Positions 32,944 through 42,359 of a DNA stretch of 64,000 bases are shown piece by piece (position 1 is the stretch's first letter; each line of letters opens with the position of its first letter). The stretch spans positions 186,001 through 250,000 of the forward strand of contig NZ_CP159805.1 of assembly GCF_048087625.1 (NCBI RefSeq), written 5' to 3'. The DNA comes from Pseudothioglobus sp905182815 (GTDB lineage: Bacteria; Pseudomonadota; Gammaproteobacteria; PS1; Pseudothioglobaceae). The notes under the pieces were generated by a model. The model worked only from the letters and a program-made list of their open reading frames with translations, did not search any database and had not been told where the DNA came from. The translations under genes were made by a program, and so were the position numbers.

Positions 32944-34260
32944 ATGAATTCACTCGAACAAACAACGCAGTTAGCGATTGACCTAATTAAAAAAAATAAA
33001 GTGACAGATTTTGAGTTTTCTGTTGGAAAAAGCTCTGGTATTTCTACTGCAGTCAGATTATCAAATGTTGAAACATTGCAATACAGTCTAGACACTAGTT
33101 TTGATGTGAGCGTTTATATTGGGAAAAATAAAGGCCAGGCTGCAAGTGTTGACCTCAGTAAAGAGAGCCTAAAGAAGGCTATTGATTCTGCATGCTTAAT
33201 TGCTAAATATACTCAAGAAGACCCCTTTAATGGACTAGCTCCAAAGGACAGGATGGCTTGGGATGCACCTCATTTAGACCTTTACCATCCTTGGACTCTG
33301 GACGCTAAAGAAAGCATTGAGATTGCTAAAGAGTGTGAGCAGATTGCATTAGAGCAGACTGAAATTGATAATTCAGATGGCGCTGAGTTGTCAAGTTTTG
33401 AGGGCGAAAGCTATTACGCTAATTCAAATGGACTGATCACTAAGTCAAAAAACAGTAAGCATTCGCTCTACTGCTCTTTGATAGCAAAAAGAGACTCTGA
33501 AATGCAAACGGGCTATGAATATGCAATTGCTCTTGACTCTAGAGATTTAACGAGCCCATCTATAATTGGTCTTGAAGCTGCAAAAATGGCCCAACAAAAA
33601 CTTGGTTCGCGTAACTTGGAATCTCAAAAATGTCCTATTATATTTACTGCGCGACAATCATCCGGTTTATTTTCGCAATTGCTAGGAGCTCTGAGTGGCT
33701 CGAGGCAGTATAAAAAAACATCCTTCTTGTTAGACTCGTTAGGCAAAAAAGTCCTACCAGGTTCTATTAATATTTATGAAGACCCGCTTCAATTAAAAAC
33801 TCTTGGCTCAAGGGCATTTGATTTAGACGGGGTATTAAAATCAAAACAGTTTTTTGTCGAAGATGGAAGGGTGACCACGTACCTAATGGGCCAATACTCT
33901 GCAAACCAACTTGGATTGGAGTCAACCGCAAATGCTGGCGGCGTCAGCAACTGCCGAGTTAGCTCTAATTATGATGGTGGAATTGAAGAATTAACAAAGA
34001 ATATGGATAAAGGCCTTATTGTTACTGACTTAATGGGGCAGGGCATTAATGCAACAACGGGTGATTATTCTCGTGGTGCAAGTGGTTTTTGGGTAGAAAA
34101 GGGTGAAATTCAATATCCAGTTTCTGGGATTACTATTGCTGGAAATCTAAAAGATATGTTGAAGAATGTGATTTCAATAGGTAATGATTTTGATAATAGA
34201 AGTAATCTAAAAGTGGGCTCAACTTTGGTAAGTGAAATGACTATTGCTGGGGAAGGGTAA
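32944..34260 (+). CDS. pmbA: TldE/PmbA metalloprotease-family protein
   Basis: TldD and TldE form a zinc protease heterodimer that processes microcin B17 and CcdA and can cleave unfolded peptides. This 438-residue protein is the non-catalytic TldE-type subunit: it lacks the HExxxH zinc motif of TldD, has the GGVSNCRVSS and DLMGQGINATTGDYSRGASG segments and ends with TLVSEMTIAGEG. It is directly followed by a flavin monooxygenase gene. tldD itself is not in the window. Confidence 0.92.
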   Translation: MNSLEQTTQLAIDLIKKNKVTDFEFSVGKSSGISTAVRLSNVETLQYSLDTSFDVSVYIGKNKGQAASVDLSKESLKKAIDSACLIAKYTQEDPFNGLAPKDRMAWDAPHLDLYHPWTLDAKESIEIAKECEQIALEQTEIDNSDGAELSSFEGESYYANSNGLITKSKNSKHSLYCSLIAKRDSEMQTGYEYAIALDSRDLTSPSIIGLEAAKMAQQKLGSRNLESQKCPIIFTARQSSGLFSQLLGALSGSRQYKKTSFLLDSLGKKVLPGSINIYEDPLQLKTLGSRAFDLDGVLKSKQFFVEDGRVTTYLMGQYSANQLGLESTANAGGVSNCRVSSNYDGGIEELTKNMDKGLIVTDLMGQGINATTGDYSRGASGFWVEKGEIQYPVSGITIAGNLKDMLKNVISIGNDFDNRSNLKVGSTLVSEMTIAGEG

Positions 34261-35430
34261 TTGAAAGAATTTGATGTCATCGTTATTGGTGGCGGTATGA
34301 TTGGTCTTGCATTTACTTTAGCGCTCTCAAGAAAAAAAAACCTTAAAATTGCAATTATTGATCCAAATGAATGCAACCCAGAGATCAGCAGTTCATTCCA
34401 CACCAGAGTCAGTGCAATTACTCCATCGTCAAAAGATTTTCTTAGTTCTATTAATGTTTGGGATGACATTAATAGAAAACAAGGGTTTGTGTCAACACGG
34501 GTATGGGATCAAAACTCTCATGGACACCTGAACTTTTATGCAAAAGATGAAGGAATTGAACATCTTGGATTCATTGTAGAGAATGATTTAATACAATCTG
34601 CTTTATATCATGCAATCGCTCAAACTAAGGTTCAAATTATTCATGCAAAACTCGACGAGTTAATAAAAAATGAATTTGGCTATGAGGTTGCCCTTGATAA
34701 TAAAAAAAGCTTATTTTGTAAGTTGGTGATTGGCGCTGATGGAGCTAATTCCCAAGTAAGAAGTCTTGCTAATATTGAAGTATCTTCACATGACTATAAG
34801 CAAAAAGCTATTATTGCTAATGTAGTTAGTGAAAAGTCACTAGAGAATACAACTTGGCAGAGGTTCTTATCAGATAGTATTATTGCTCTATTGCCTCTTT
34901 CAGAAAATCAGGCTTCAATTGTATGGTCCTGTAAAGATGAGTTTGCTGATAAGCTCGAAGAGATGGATGCTACTAGCTTTAACCAATCTTTATCTCAAGC
35001 AGTTGAATATCGATTTGGTGATTTGAAGCTACAAAGCTCAAGGAATATTTTTCCCTTAGTCTCAAGGAGTGCTAAGGACTATACGCTTTCAAATCTTGCT
35101 TTAATAGGTGACGCGGCTCATAGTATTCATCCATTAGCTGGCCAGGGCGCTAACTTAGGTTTTTCAGATGCAATGGAGCTTAGTAAGCAGATAGTTGAAA
35201 ATACTGATAAATCATTGGGCGATCCCCTAGTTTTAAGGAAGTATGCAAGAGCACGCCGATTAGATAATGAGTTAATGTCAAAAACAATGACAGGACTTGA
35301 TTGGGCATATAAAGAAAATAATGAGTCATTTCGATGGCTTAGGGGTTTTGGCATGAACATTATTGATGAGACCCCAATCCTCAAATCATTTTTCCAAAAA
35401 CAAGCGCTCGGTAAGGCTAAAAACGACTAG
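34261..35430 (+). CDS. UbiH/UbiF/VisC-type FAD monooxygenase (ubiquinone biosynthesis)
   Basis: The 389-residue flavoprotein has the dinucleotide fold IGGGMIGLAFTLALS at the start and the diagnostic GDAAHSIHPLAGQGANLGFS near residue 285, found in ubiquinone ring hydroxylases. VIGADGANSQVR near residue 158 is the second FAD motif. UbiH, UbiF and UbiI cannot be separated by eye. The start codon is TTG, immediately after the pmbA stop, suggesting coupling. The cyclo-ligase gene converges on it with no gap. Confidence 0.88.
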   Translation: MKEFDVIVIGGGMIGLAFTLALSRKKNLKIAIIDPNECNPEISSSFHTRVSAITPSSKDFLSSINVWDDINRKQGFVSTRVWDQNSHGHLNFYAKDEGIEHLGFIVENDLIQSALYHAIAQTKVQIIHAKLDELIKNEFGYEVALDNKKSLFCKLVIGADGANSQVRSLANIEVSSHDYKQKAIIANVVSEKSLENTTWQRFLSDSIIALLPLSENQASIVWSCKDEFADKLEEMDATSFNQSLSQAVEYRFGDLKLQSSRNIFPLVSRSAKDYTLSNLALIGDAAHSIHPLAGQGANLGFSDAMELSKQIVENTDKSLGDPLVLRKYARARRLDNELMSKTMTGLDWAYKENNESFRWLRGFGMNIIDETPILKSFFQKQALGKAKND

Positions 35431-35985
35431 CTACTCGAGGAAGCGGGTTGGAGTGACTATGCTATCAACTGGAACATCCCATGGCTTTGAGTCCAAATGG
35501 TCAACTTCTTGACAATCAAATGCAAGACCAAAGAGTTTTGGTGCTTGGTAATTCTTACTTTTTAGTTTGAAACTTAATGTCTTATCATAGAAGCCACCAC
35601 CCATTCCTAAACGGTTTTTATTTTTATCAAATCCAACAAGTGGCATAAAAATAAGGTCCATTTGTTTAGCCTCCATTACAGGGGTATGGATTGGCTCATC
35701 GATTCCAAATCTATTTTTTCTAAAGTGCTCACCCATTTCAGCAAATTTAAGTTTTTCTTCAACCAGAATTGGGAGGTAAACAAAACAGCCATTATTTTTT
35801 AAGAATTTAATAGTATCTCCTGTCTCAATTTCTCCATCATTAGGAATGAAAATTGCAATATGTTTGGCATTTTCGAAAAGGCCATTTTTTTGACATTGGT
35901 GCAGGATTTTTTGACCATCTTCCTTGCGGGTTTTTTCATCAATGGATTTGCGGAGTTGTCTGAGTTGTCTTCTTAGTTCTATCAT
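35431..35985 (-). CDS. ygfA: 5-formyltetrahydrofolate cyclo-ligase
   Basis: The 184-residue enzyme converts 5-formyl-THF to 5,10-methenyl-THF with ATP. It has the N-terminal ELRRQLRQLRKSIDE helix, the FIPNDGEIET segment and the signature RLGMGGGFYDKTL near residue 125. It lies just downstream of 6S RNA on the same strand. That order (ssrS-ygfA) is conserved from E. coli onward and supports both calls. It stop-to-stop converges with the flavin monooxygenase gene. Confidence 0.94.
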   Translation of the reverse strand: MIELRRQLRQLRKSIDEKTRKEDGQKILHQCQKNGLFENAKHIAIFIPNDGEIETGDTIKFLKNNGCFVYLPILVEEKLKFAEMGEHFRKNRFGIDEPIHTPVMEAKQMDLIFMPLVGFDKNKNRLGMGGGFYDKTLSFKLKSKNYQAPKLFGLAFDCQEVDHLDSKPWDVPVDSIVTPTRFLE

Positions 35986-36059
35986 TAATGAAGATTTTAA
36001 GAGAAAAGCTGTTTAATTAGTAAAGTAATGTAATAGAGTGAAGTTTAATATTCTTCAGA

Positions 36060-36240
36060 TAGGTCCATTGTGCCGTGTTGAATTGTCCTGAACCTTTCTG
36101 GTTCAAGGCGGAAGTTCGATGTTTACCGCAGGTTTCCCACTTCAAGGTGGGCTTACACAATAGCAACCAATCTCATCTCCTTTTCTATACTTAATCGGCT
36201 CAGGGAAATAAATCAAAGCACGAACACAACAGATGATTAA
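36060..36240 (-). ncRNA. ssrS: 6S RNA
   Basis: The minus strand contains the signature pieces of gammaproteobacterial 6S RNA: CCCTGAGCCGAT on the 5' side, CACCTTGAAGTGGGAAACCT with a following CTGCGG in the middle, and a hairpin CCTTGAACC / GGTTCAGG on the 3' side. TTGTG near the 5' end and CACAA near the 3' end can close the outer stem, giving about 180 nt. 6S RNA mimics an open promoter and sequesters sigma-70 polymerase. Ends are approximate. The cyclo-ligase gene follows, as in E. coli. Confidence 0.88.
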
Positions 36241-36362
36241 TTATCACCTCTGACTAATTTAATTGCAATACAGTTTCTTCTTAATATTTAAAAATATACT
36301 TAATTTTTAGAAGGTTGTTCGTATAGAATTACCCGATTCATTATTTCCTACAAGTTTACTAA

Positions 36363-36950
36363 GTGACTATATTAGCTGCAATTTTATTATTAGTTATCAT
36401 TATGGACCCTATTGGGAATGTCCCTGTATTTTTAAGTATTCTCAAAAATATACCACTCGAAAGACGAAGAATAATAATTATTCGTGAGCTGTTAATCGCT
36501 TTCATAATTTTATTGTTTTTTATGTTTGTTGGTAGATATTTGCTTCAGATGCTAGAAATAGAACAATCTTCACTTGGGGTTACAGGAGGAATTATATTGT
36601 TCATCATTGCTATAAGAATGATTTTTCCAGGTACTAAGCCTCTATTTGGTCACAATGAAACAACAGAGCCTCTTATTGTTCCTCTAGCTGTTCCAATGCT
36701 TGCTGGCCCTTCAGCTATTGCAGCAGTTATATTATTTATGGCTCAAGAGCCAAATAGATGGGTTGAATGGACCTTTGTTGTATTTGTTGCTTGCTTAATA
36801 TCAGGTGTCATATTAATCTCTTCAGAAACACTAGGAAGAAAACTTGGTAATAGGGCATTAATCGCAATTGAACGGTTAATGGGCATAATATTGGTGATGG
36901 TCTCGGTTGACTTTATATTAGATGGAATTAAACAAACATTTGGTATTTAA
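36363..36950 (+). CDS. MarC family integral-membrane protein
   Basis: The 195-residue protein has six hydrophobic segments and the MarC/YhgN signature IIMDPIGNVPVFLSILKN near the start and LIVPLAVPMLAGPSAIAAVI near residue 105. The family is abundant in bacteria and archaea but its activity is unknown. It does not cause multiple antibiotic resistance despite the name. The start codon is GTG at 36363. Confidence 0.87.
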   Translation: MTILAAILLLVIIMDPIGNVPVFLSILKNIPLERRRIIIIRELLIAFIILLFFMFVGRYLLQMLEIEQSSLGVTGGIILFIIAIRMIFPGTKPLFGHNETTEPLIVPLAVPMLAGPSAIAAVILFMAQEPNRWVEWTFVVFVACLISGVILISSETLGRKLGNRALIAIERLMGIILVMVSVDFILDGIKQTFGI

Positions 36951-37055
36951 TTTTTTAACCTTCCAGTTTAGTGAATTTGCAATTTAACTATAAAGCACTG
37001 ATTTGCTATGTTGTAAGTCACAAGCTATAATTGCCTCTTTTTTTTGAAGATTGAA

Positions 37056-38180
37056 ATGTCAAAAAGTTCTGCACCTATAGTAATGAAATTTGGTGGGACA
37101 AGTCTTAGGGATGAGATTTCTCGTTCCCATGTCTTAAATCATATCAAACATTATGCTGATTCTGGTGAAAGAGTTGTGGTTGTAGTTTCTGCAATGGGTC
37201 GGAAGGGTGAACCATATGCAACGGATACACTTGTAGCTCTATTAAAAGATGTGGGTCATAATATTAATCCAAGAGAACTAGATCTCGTTATGAGCGTTGG
37301 TGAAACGCTATGCTCAGCTTTCTGTGCGCATCTTTTAAGTTGTAACGGAATGCCTGCAGTTTCATTTAATGGAAGACAGTCAGGAATTTTGACGGATGAT
37401 AATGCTGGGAATGCTGAAATACTCGATGTGAATCCATCTCGTATTGTTGAGGCGCTTGATCAAGGAGATATTGCAGTAGTGGCAGGTTTTCAAGGGGTTA
37501 ATGAAAGGGGTGATATTCGCACACTTGGAAGGGGCGGAAGTGACACTTCTGCAGTAGCATTAGCGGCAGCTTTAGGTGCAGAGAAGGTTGAAATATTTTC
37601 TGATGTTGATGGTATTGCAAATTGTGATCCAAGACAGGTGGAAGCCTCTAGTTATCTTGAGTCAATCAGTGTTCAGCAAATGTTAGCTATGGCTGATGAA
37701 GGGTCAAGAGTTATTCACCCTCGAGCAATTGAGGCCTCGATTAAAACTAAAACACCAATTGTTGCAAGAAACACTTTTAATAATTCAATTGGAACGACTA
37801 TTCATCATAAAGAAGCATCTGAAAAAGAGGTTGTTGCTATTGCTCATCGAGATAATATGGTGCTAATAGAATTTGCGCTTGAGCATAAAGCCTCAAGTCA
37901 TGTCGATGGCGTTGTATATATTGACTCAAGAAGATTGTTACTTAACGATGATGTTTATTTAAGTGATAAATTAGCGCAACTTGAAGAAAAACTAGGTTTC
38001 TATAAGTTGAGCAGGCATTGGGCTACGATTTCTGTTGTCTTCAATAATAAGGTTTCTAAAAAACCAGCTGATCTTGATTATGCTGAGCTTTTAGATTCAC
38101 CTAAAAATATTATCAGCTATCTTCTTAAAGAAACAAAGGTTAGGGAAACATTAAAGTTTCTGCATGGAAGATATACTTAA
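37056..38180 (+). CDS. aspartate kinase-like amino acid kinase with atypical C-terminus
   Basis: The 374-residue protein (ATG at 37056; a TTG lies four codons earlier) starts VMKFGGTSLRDE, with SVGETLCSAFCAHLL near 87 and TLGRGGSDTSAVALAAALGA near 157, all typical of aspartokinase. Aspartokinase phosphorylates aspartate for Lys, Thr and Met. The last 110 residues, normally two ACT domains, are hard to match and lack the usual VSxVGxGM-type motif. This may be a divergent regulatory domain or an unregulated paralogue. It lies next to the methylated-amine island. Confidence 0.78.
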   Translation: MSKSSAPIVMKFGGTSLRDEISRSHVLNHIKHYADSGERVVVVVSAMGRKGEPYATDTLVALLKDVGHNINPRELDLVMSVGETLCSAFCAHLLSCNGMPAVSFNGRQSGILTDDNAGNAEILDVNPSRIVEALDQGDIAVVAGFQGVNERGDIRTLGRGGSDTSAVALAAALGAEKVEIFSDVDGIANCDPRQVEASSYLESISVQQMLAMADEGSRVIHPRAIEASIKTKTPIVARNTFNNSIGTTIHHKEASEKEVVAIAHRDNMVLIEFALEHKASSHVDGVVYIDSRRLLLNDDVYLSDKLAQLEEKLGFYKLSRHWATISVVFNNKVSKKPADLDYAELLDSPKNIISYLLKETKVRETLKFLHGRYT

Positions 38181-38187
38181 ATAAAGG

Positions 38188-38487
38188 CTAAGGCTTGTAA
38201 CCGCCGTTATTGACGTAACTTAATAATATTTCATCAGAAAATTCTATTTCTAGTTCCGCTGCTTTCTTTTCTACCGGCTCTCTTAGGTCGCCATCAGCTA
38301 TTTCAATTATTTCATCATTCCAATCAGTAAGGTATGAGTCAGAATCTGTAGCATCTGCAACTGACGCTGCAGAGTCAACAGCCTCCATAAAGCGATTATC
38401 TAGCTGAACTTTTTCAACTTCTCTTCTGCTTTTTTTAATGATAACCATTGTTGGTATATCGCGCCATTTCTTTATTATTAAATTCAT
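38188..38487 (-). CDS. PF13769-like small protein (annotated 'virulence factor' family)
   Basis: The 99-residue acidic protein resembles the small family labelled virulence factor: KKWRDIPTMVIIKKSRREVE, then RFMEAVDSAASVADATDSDS and YLTDWN. Proteins of this type are often found beside methyltransferase, corrinoid and folate genes in marine Alphaproteobacteria, although the role is unknown. Here it is divergent from a GcvT-type demethylase gene, which fits that pattern. The assignment is from memory of the family pattern. Confidence 0.6.
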   Translation of the reverse strand: MNLIIKKWRDIPTMVIIKKSRREVEKVQLDNRFMEAVDSAASVADATDSDSYLTDWNDEIIEIADGDLREPVEKKAAELEIEFSDEILLSYVNNGGYKP

Positions 38488-38623
38488 CTAATTCTCCAAA
38501 AAATATAGTAAATTATAGCCGGAATAAATTTTGAAAAATTCTACCATTAACTAATTGATGTAATTGCTATAATTTAGGTATATAATTCGCTTTTTTTTGG
38601 TGAGAGTTTACATTGAGGATTTG

Positions 38624-41149
38624 ATGAAAAATAAAACACAAGTGGTGGTTATTGGAGGTGGAGTTGTTGGCGCAGGGACCCTATACCATTTAGCAAAGAA
38701 AGGTTGGACTGATGTCGTATTGGTTGAGCGCAAAGATTTAACTTCTGGCTCAACATGGCATGCAGCTGGCTTATTGCCACTCTTTAATATGAGTTATTCA
38801 GTTGGAAAACTACATCAATATTCAGTCGACTTCTATCATGAGCTAGAAAAAGAGACTGGGATGAACGTTGGCTTTAGTGTCGTATCAAATATCCGCCTTG
38901 CAAATTCTCAAGATCGAATGGACGAGTATAAGTATTATGCTGGCGTTGGAAGCACCGTAGGTGTTAATGTAAATTTTTTAACGCCAGAAGAAATTAAAGA
39001 AGTTTGGCCTTTATGTAATACGGAGGGGTTGTTGGGCGCTATTCAGCATCCTGACGATGGATATATACAGCCAGCAGACTTAACTCAAGCATTATGCAAA
39101 GGTGCTAGAAATCGTGGTGCTGAGATTTATGAGCACACACTAGTAGAAGGAATTACACAACAAAAAGACCAGAGCTGGATTGTATCCACCGATAAAGGCG
39201 ACATTGCCTGCGAGCATGTTGTCTCTTGTACAGGTAGTTTTGCCAGAAAAACTGGTGAAATGGTTGGTTTAGATGTTCCAGTAATTCCTGTTGAACATCA
39301 GTTTCTAGTAACAGAGCCTCATCCAGAAATTTTAGAAAGAAAAAAACAAGGACTTCCTGAAATGGCCGTTCTACGTGAATCTGATGCAGCCTATTATTTG
39401 CGAGAAGAGGCTGGCGGAATGATCTTAGGAATTTACGAAAAAGGCGCACCTGTATGCTATGTTGATGGCCCTAAAGACGACTGTCAATATGAGTTATTTA
39501 ATGGTGAACTTGATCGCATAATGCCGCATATTGATCGCTGTATAAATCGTGTTCCTGCGTTTGGTGAAGTAGGAATTAAGGATGTATATAACGGAGCTAT
39601 TGCATACACTCCTGATGGAAATCCAATTGTTGGTCCTGCGCCAGGACTAAAAAACTTTTGGCTCAATGAAGGCCATAGTTTTGGCATAACTGCTGCGGGT
39701 GGAGCTGGATGGCAGTTGGCTGAGTGGATTGTTGATGGAGAGCCTACAGTTGACATGATGGGCGTTGATCCTCGTCGTTTTGGTCCTTATGCTACTCGAG
39801 GATATTTGAAAGAAAAAAATGAAGAGGCTTACGCAAATGTTTTTACAACTCACTATCCCGATGAAGAGAGAAGTGCTGCAAGACCCTTGAAAACCGCACC
39901 CTGTTATGATCGTATGAAAGCTTTGGGGGCTGTGTTTGGAAGTGTATATGGTTGGGAGCGTCCAAATTGGTTCATGCCTAGTGCTGATTATTCTCTGAGT
40001 GTAGAGGAGTTAAATCAAGAAGATCCAGCAAAAGTATTGATGAATAAAAACCATGCGACAGCTTTAGAGGATGGACGAATTGTAGAAAAAAATTCATTTA
40101 GGCGCTCTAATTATTTTGAACATGTTGGAAATGAATGCAAGCATGTTAATGATAAAGTTGGACTACTAGATATGTCTGCTTTTGCAAAGTGTATAGTTAA
40201 AGGACCTGGAGCAGAGGAATGGCTAGAATATATCTTTGCAAACAAGATGCCTAAAGCTATTGGTAGAATTAGTCTAGTTCATATGCTCTCTTTAAATGGA
40301 GGGGTTCGAGCGGAATTTACAGTCTATAAAACCGGTCCTCGAAGTTATTATTTAGTTTCAGCAGGTGCATTTGAAACGCATGATCATGACTATTTATTTA
40401 AGCTCGCACCAAAAGATGGAAGTGTGAATATCCAGCGAGTTACAACACAAACTGGTGTGCTTGTTTTAGCTGGTCCAAGGTCTCGTGATGTCCTTCAAAA
40501 ACTGACTGATACTGATTTATCAAACGACAACTTTAAGTGGCTAACAGGTAAAAAAATTAATGTAGGCTACGCAACTGCAGAAGCCCTGAGAGTTAACTTT
40601 GTTGGTGAGCTTGGTTGGGAGCTCCATCATCCAATTGAAATGCAGAATTACATATTTGATCAGCTAATGCAGGCTGGAGCTGAGTTTGAAATTAAACCAT
40701 TCGGCATACGTGCAATGGATAGTATGCGCCTTGAAAAATCTTACCGATTAATTCCAAGAGAGATGTCAATTGAATATTCCGCTTATGAGTCTGGTCTTGA
40801 TCGTTTTGTAAAGCTTGATAAAGAAAATGATTTCATAGGTAAATCTGCTCTCAAAGAGTGGCAGGATCGTGGGCCTTCAAATGGATTTGTCACTCTGGAG
40901 GTTTTAGGAGTAGTTGATGCAGATGCACGCGGTTCAGAGGCGATCTATAAAGATGGCGAGGTTGTTGGAAGAGCTACATCTGGAGGATATGGCTGGCGCT
41001 GTGAAAAGTCACTCGCTCTAGGGCTTGTAAGGCTTGAACTTGCAACTCTTGGAACAGAACTTGAAATTGAGATATTGGGTGAAAGGTATAAAGCTATAGT
41101 GATAGAAGAGTCACCTTTTGACTCAACGAATGAGTGCCTAAGGAGCTAA
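38624..41149 (+). CDS. FAD-dependent dehydrogenase with C-terminal GcvT domain (dimethylglycine/sarcosine dehydrogenase-like), copy 2
   Basis: The protein has 841 residues from the ATG at 38624, preferred over a GTG at 38597 because a TTGAGGATT ribosome site precedes it. It carries VVVIGGGVVGAGTLYHLAK and WH in TSGSTWHAAGLLP, the covalent-flavin position in mitochondrial dimethylglycine and sarcosine dehydrogenases. The GcvT domain includes FVGELGWELHHP and MDSMRLEKSYRL near residues 660-700. It resembles those enzymes more closely than the copy at 12-14.4 kb. The M20 peptidase follows three bases later. Confidence 0.85.
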   Translation: MKNKTQVVVIGGGVVGAGTLYHLAKKGWTDVVLVERKDLTSGSTWHAAGLLPLFNMSYSVGKLHQYSVDFYHELEKETGMNVGFSVVSNIRLANSQDRMDEYKYYAGVGSTVGVNVNFLTPEEIKEVWPLCNTEGLLGAIQHPDDGYIQPADLTQALCKGARNRGAEIYEHTLVEGITQQKDQSWIVSTDKGDIACEHVVSCTGSFARKTGEMVGLDVPVIPVEHQFLVTEPHPEILERKKQGLPEMAVLRESDAAYYLREEAGGMILGIYEKGAPVCYVDGPKDDCQYELFNGELDRIMPHIDRCINRVPAFGEVGIKDVYNGAIAYTPDGNPIVGPAPGLKNFWLNEGHSFGITAAGGAGWQLAEWIVDGEPTVDMMGVDPRRFGPYATRGYLKEKNEEAYANVFTTHYPDEERSAARPLKTAPCYDRMKALGAVFGSVYGWERPNWFMPSADYSLSVEELNQEDPAKVLMNKNHATALEDGRIVEKNSFRRSNYFEHVGNECKHVNDKVGLLDMSAFAKCIVKGPGAEEWLEYIFANKMPKAIGRISLVHMLSLNGGVRAEFTVYKTGPRSYYLVSAGAFETHDHDYLFKLAPKDGSVNIQRVTTQTGVLVLAGPRSRDVLQKLTDTDLSNDNFKWLTGKKINVGYATAEALRVNFVGELGWELHHPIEMQNYIFDQLMQAGAEFEIKPFGIRAMDSMRLEKSYRLIPREMSIEYSAYESGLDRFVKLDKENDFIGKSALKEWQDRGPSNGFVTLEVLGVVDADARGSEAIYKDGEVVGRATSGGYGWRCEKSLALGLVRLELATLGTELEIEILGERYKAIVIEESPFDSTNECLRS

Positions 41150-41152
41150 AGA

Positions 41153-42331
41153 ATGTCTATTATTAAAAAACAATCTGAGTTACACGAAGACATGGTGACA
41201 TGGCGTCATCACATTCATAAACATCCCGAGCTTAGCTTTAAAGAAGACCTAACTAGTGACTATATAGCTGCAGTTCTTGAGGCCAATGGTATCGAAATGC
41301 ATCGTGGCTTGGCAGTTACAGGAATAGTAGCCACTATTCATGGAAAAAAAGAAGGACGTGTTATTGGTCTACGAGCAGATATGGATGCTCTTCCTATTCA
41401 GGAAAAAAATGATTTTAGTCATAAATCAGTTCATGATGGAAAGATGCATGCATGTGGTCATGATGGTCACTCAACAATGCTACTTGGCGCTGCTGTTCAC
41501 TTAAAAGAAAATAATAATTTTTCAGGAACAGTTCATTTTATTTTTCAACCAGCTGAAGAAGGCGGTGGTGGCGGTCGTGTGATGGTTGAAGAGGGTATAT
41601 TTGAAAAGTTTCCTTGTGAAGCTGTATATGGGATGCATAACTGGCCAGGAATGGCTGAAGGGCAATTTGCTGTTCATGATACGGCTGTAATGGCTGCTAA
41701 TGAAACACTCAAAATTTCTATCAAAGGCAAGGGTGGCCATGCAGCAATGCCAGATCAGTGCGTTGACCCTGTAGTAATTGGAGCTCAAATTATTACTGCA
41801 CTTCAAAGTGTGGTTTCAAGAAATGTTGCCCCTCTTGATTCTGCTGTCGTAAGTATTACAATGCTTGATGCAGGCTTTGTCTCTAATGTTATTCCAAATG
41901 ACATGAACCTAACTGGCTCTTTAAGATACTTTTCAACAGATGTAGGGAATGAAGTCAAAGCAAAAATTAAGAAAATTGTTGAGGGTATAAGTCACTCAAT
42001 GGGAGCGACAGCAACGTTCAGTTCAACGCCAAATTATCCAGCAACAGTTAATACCCCAAAACATGCTGAGCTTTGTGCAAACGCTGCAGCAGAGGTTGTA
42101 GGAAGTGGCAATGTTTTGAGAAATGAGAAGCCAAGTATGGGCTCTGAAGATTTTTCTTTTTTGCTTAATGCCTCAGAGGGTGCTTATATTTGGATTGGGA
42201 ACGGGCTAGTTCCTGAGGATGGTCCTGAGGGGGGCTGCATGCTCCACAATACAGAATATGATTTTAATGATGAGATTCTTCCTCTTGGAAGTAGCTATTG
42301 GGTGCAACTAGTCCAAGGTATTCTCAAGTAA
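41153..42331 (+). CDS. M20 family amidohydrolase (hippurate hydrolase/aminoacylase-like)
   Basis: The 392-residue protein has the di-zinc M20D pattern: GLRADMDALPI near 75, HACGHDGHSTMLLGAA near 103, the catalytic FQPAEEGGGGG near 135 and a dimerisation domain with GKGGHAAMP near 190. These enzymes hydrolyse N-acyl amino acids or related amides. It sits between a demethylase and DDAH on one strand, so an N-acylated or methylated amino acid substrate is a reasonable guess. Confidence 0.88.
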   Translation: MSIIKKQSELHEDMVTWRHHIHKHPELSFKEDLTSDYIAAVLEANGIEMHRGLAVTGIVATIHGKKEGRVIGLRADMDALPIQEKNDFSHKSVHDGKMHACGHDGHSTMLLGAAVHLKENNNFSGTVHFIFQPAEEGGGGGRVMVEEGIFEKFPCEAVYGMHNWPGMAEGQFAVHDTAVMAANETLKISIKGKGGHAAMPDQCVDPVVIGAQIITALQSVVSRNVAPLDSAVVSITMLDAGFVSNVIPNDMNLTGSLRYFSTDVGNEVKAKIKKIVEGISHSMGATATFSSTPNYPATVNTPKHAELCANAAAEVVGSGNVLRNEKPSMGSEDFSFLLNASEGAYIWIGNGLVPEDGPEGGCMLHNTEYDFNDEILPLGSSYWVQLVQGILK

Positions 42332-42359
42332 GTATTTTTTTGATTTTAAGGTTTAATTT

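Noticed and set aside
38488..38623. Riboswitch (for example glycine type) before the GcvT flavoprotein gene
   Set aside because: The gap is short and AT-rich; I could not see paired conserved elements of a known riboswitch.
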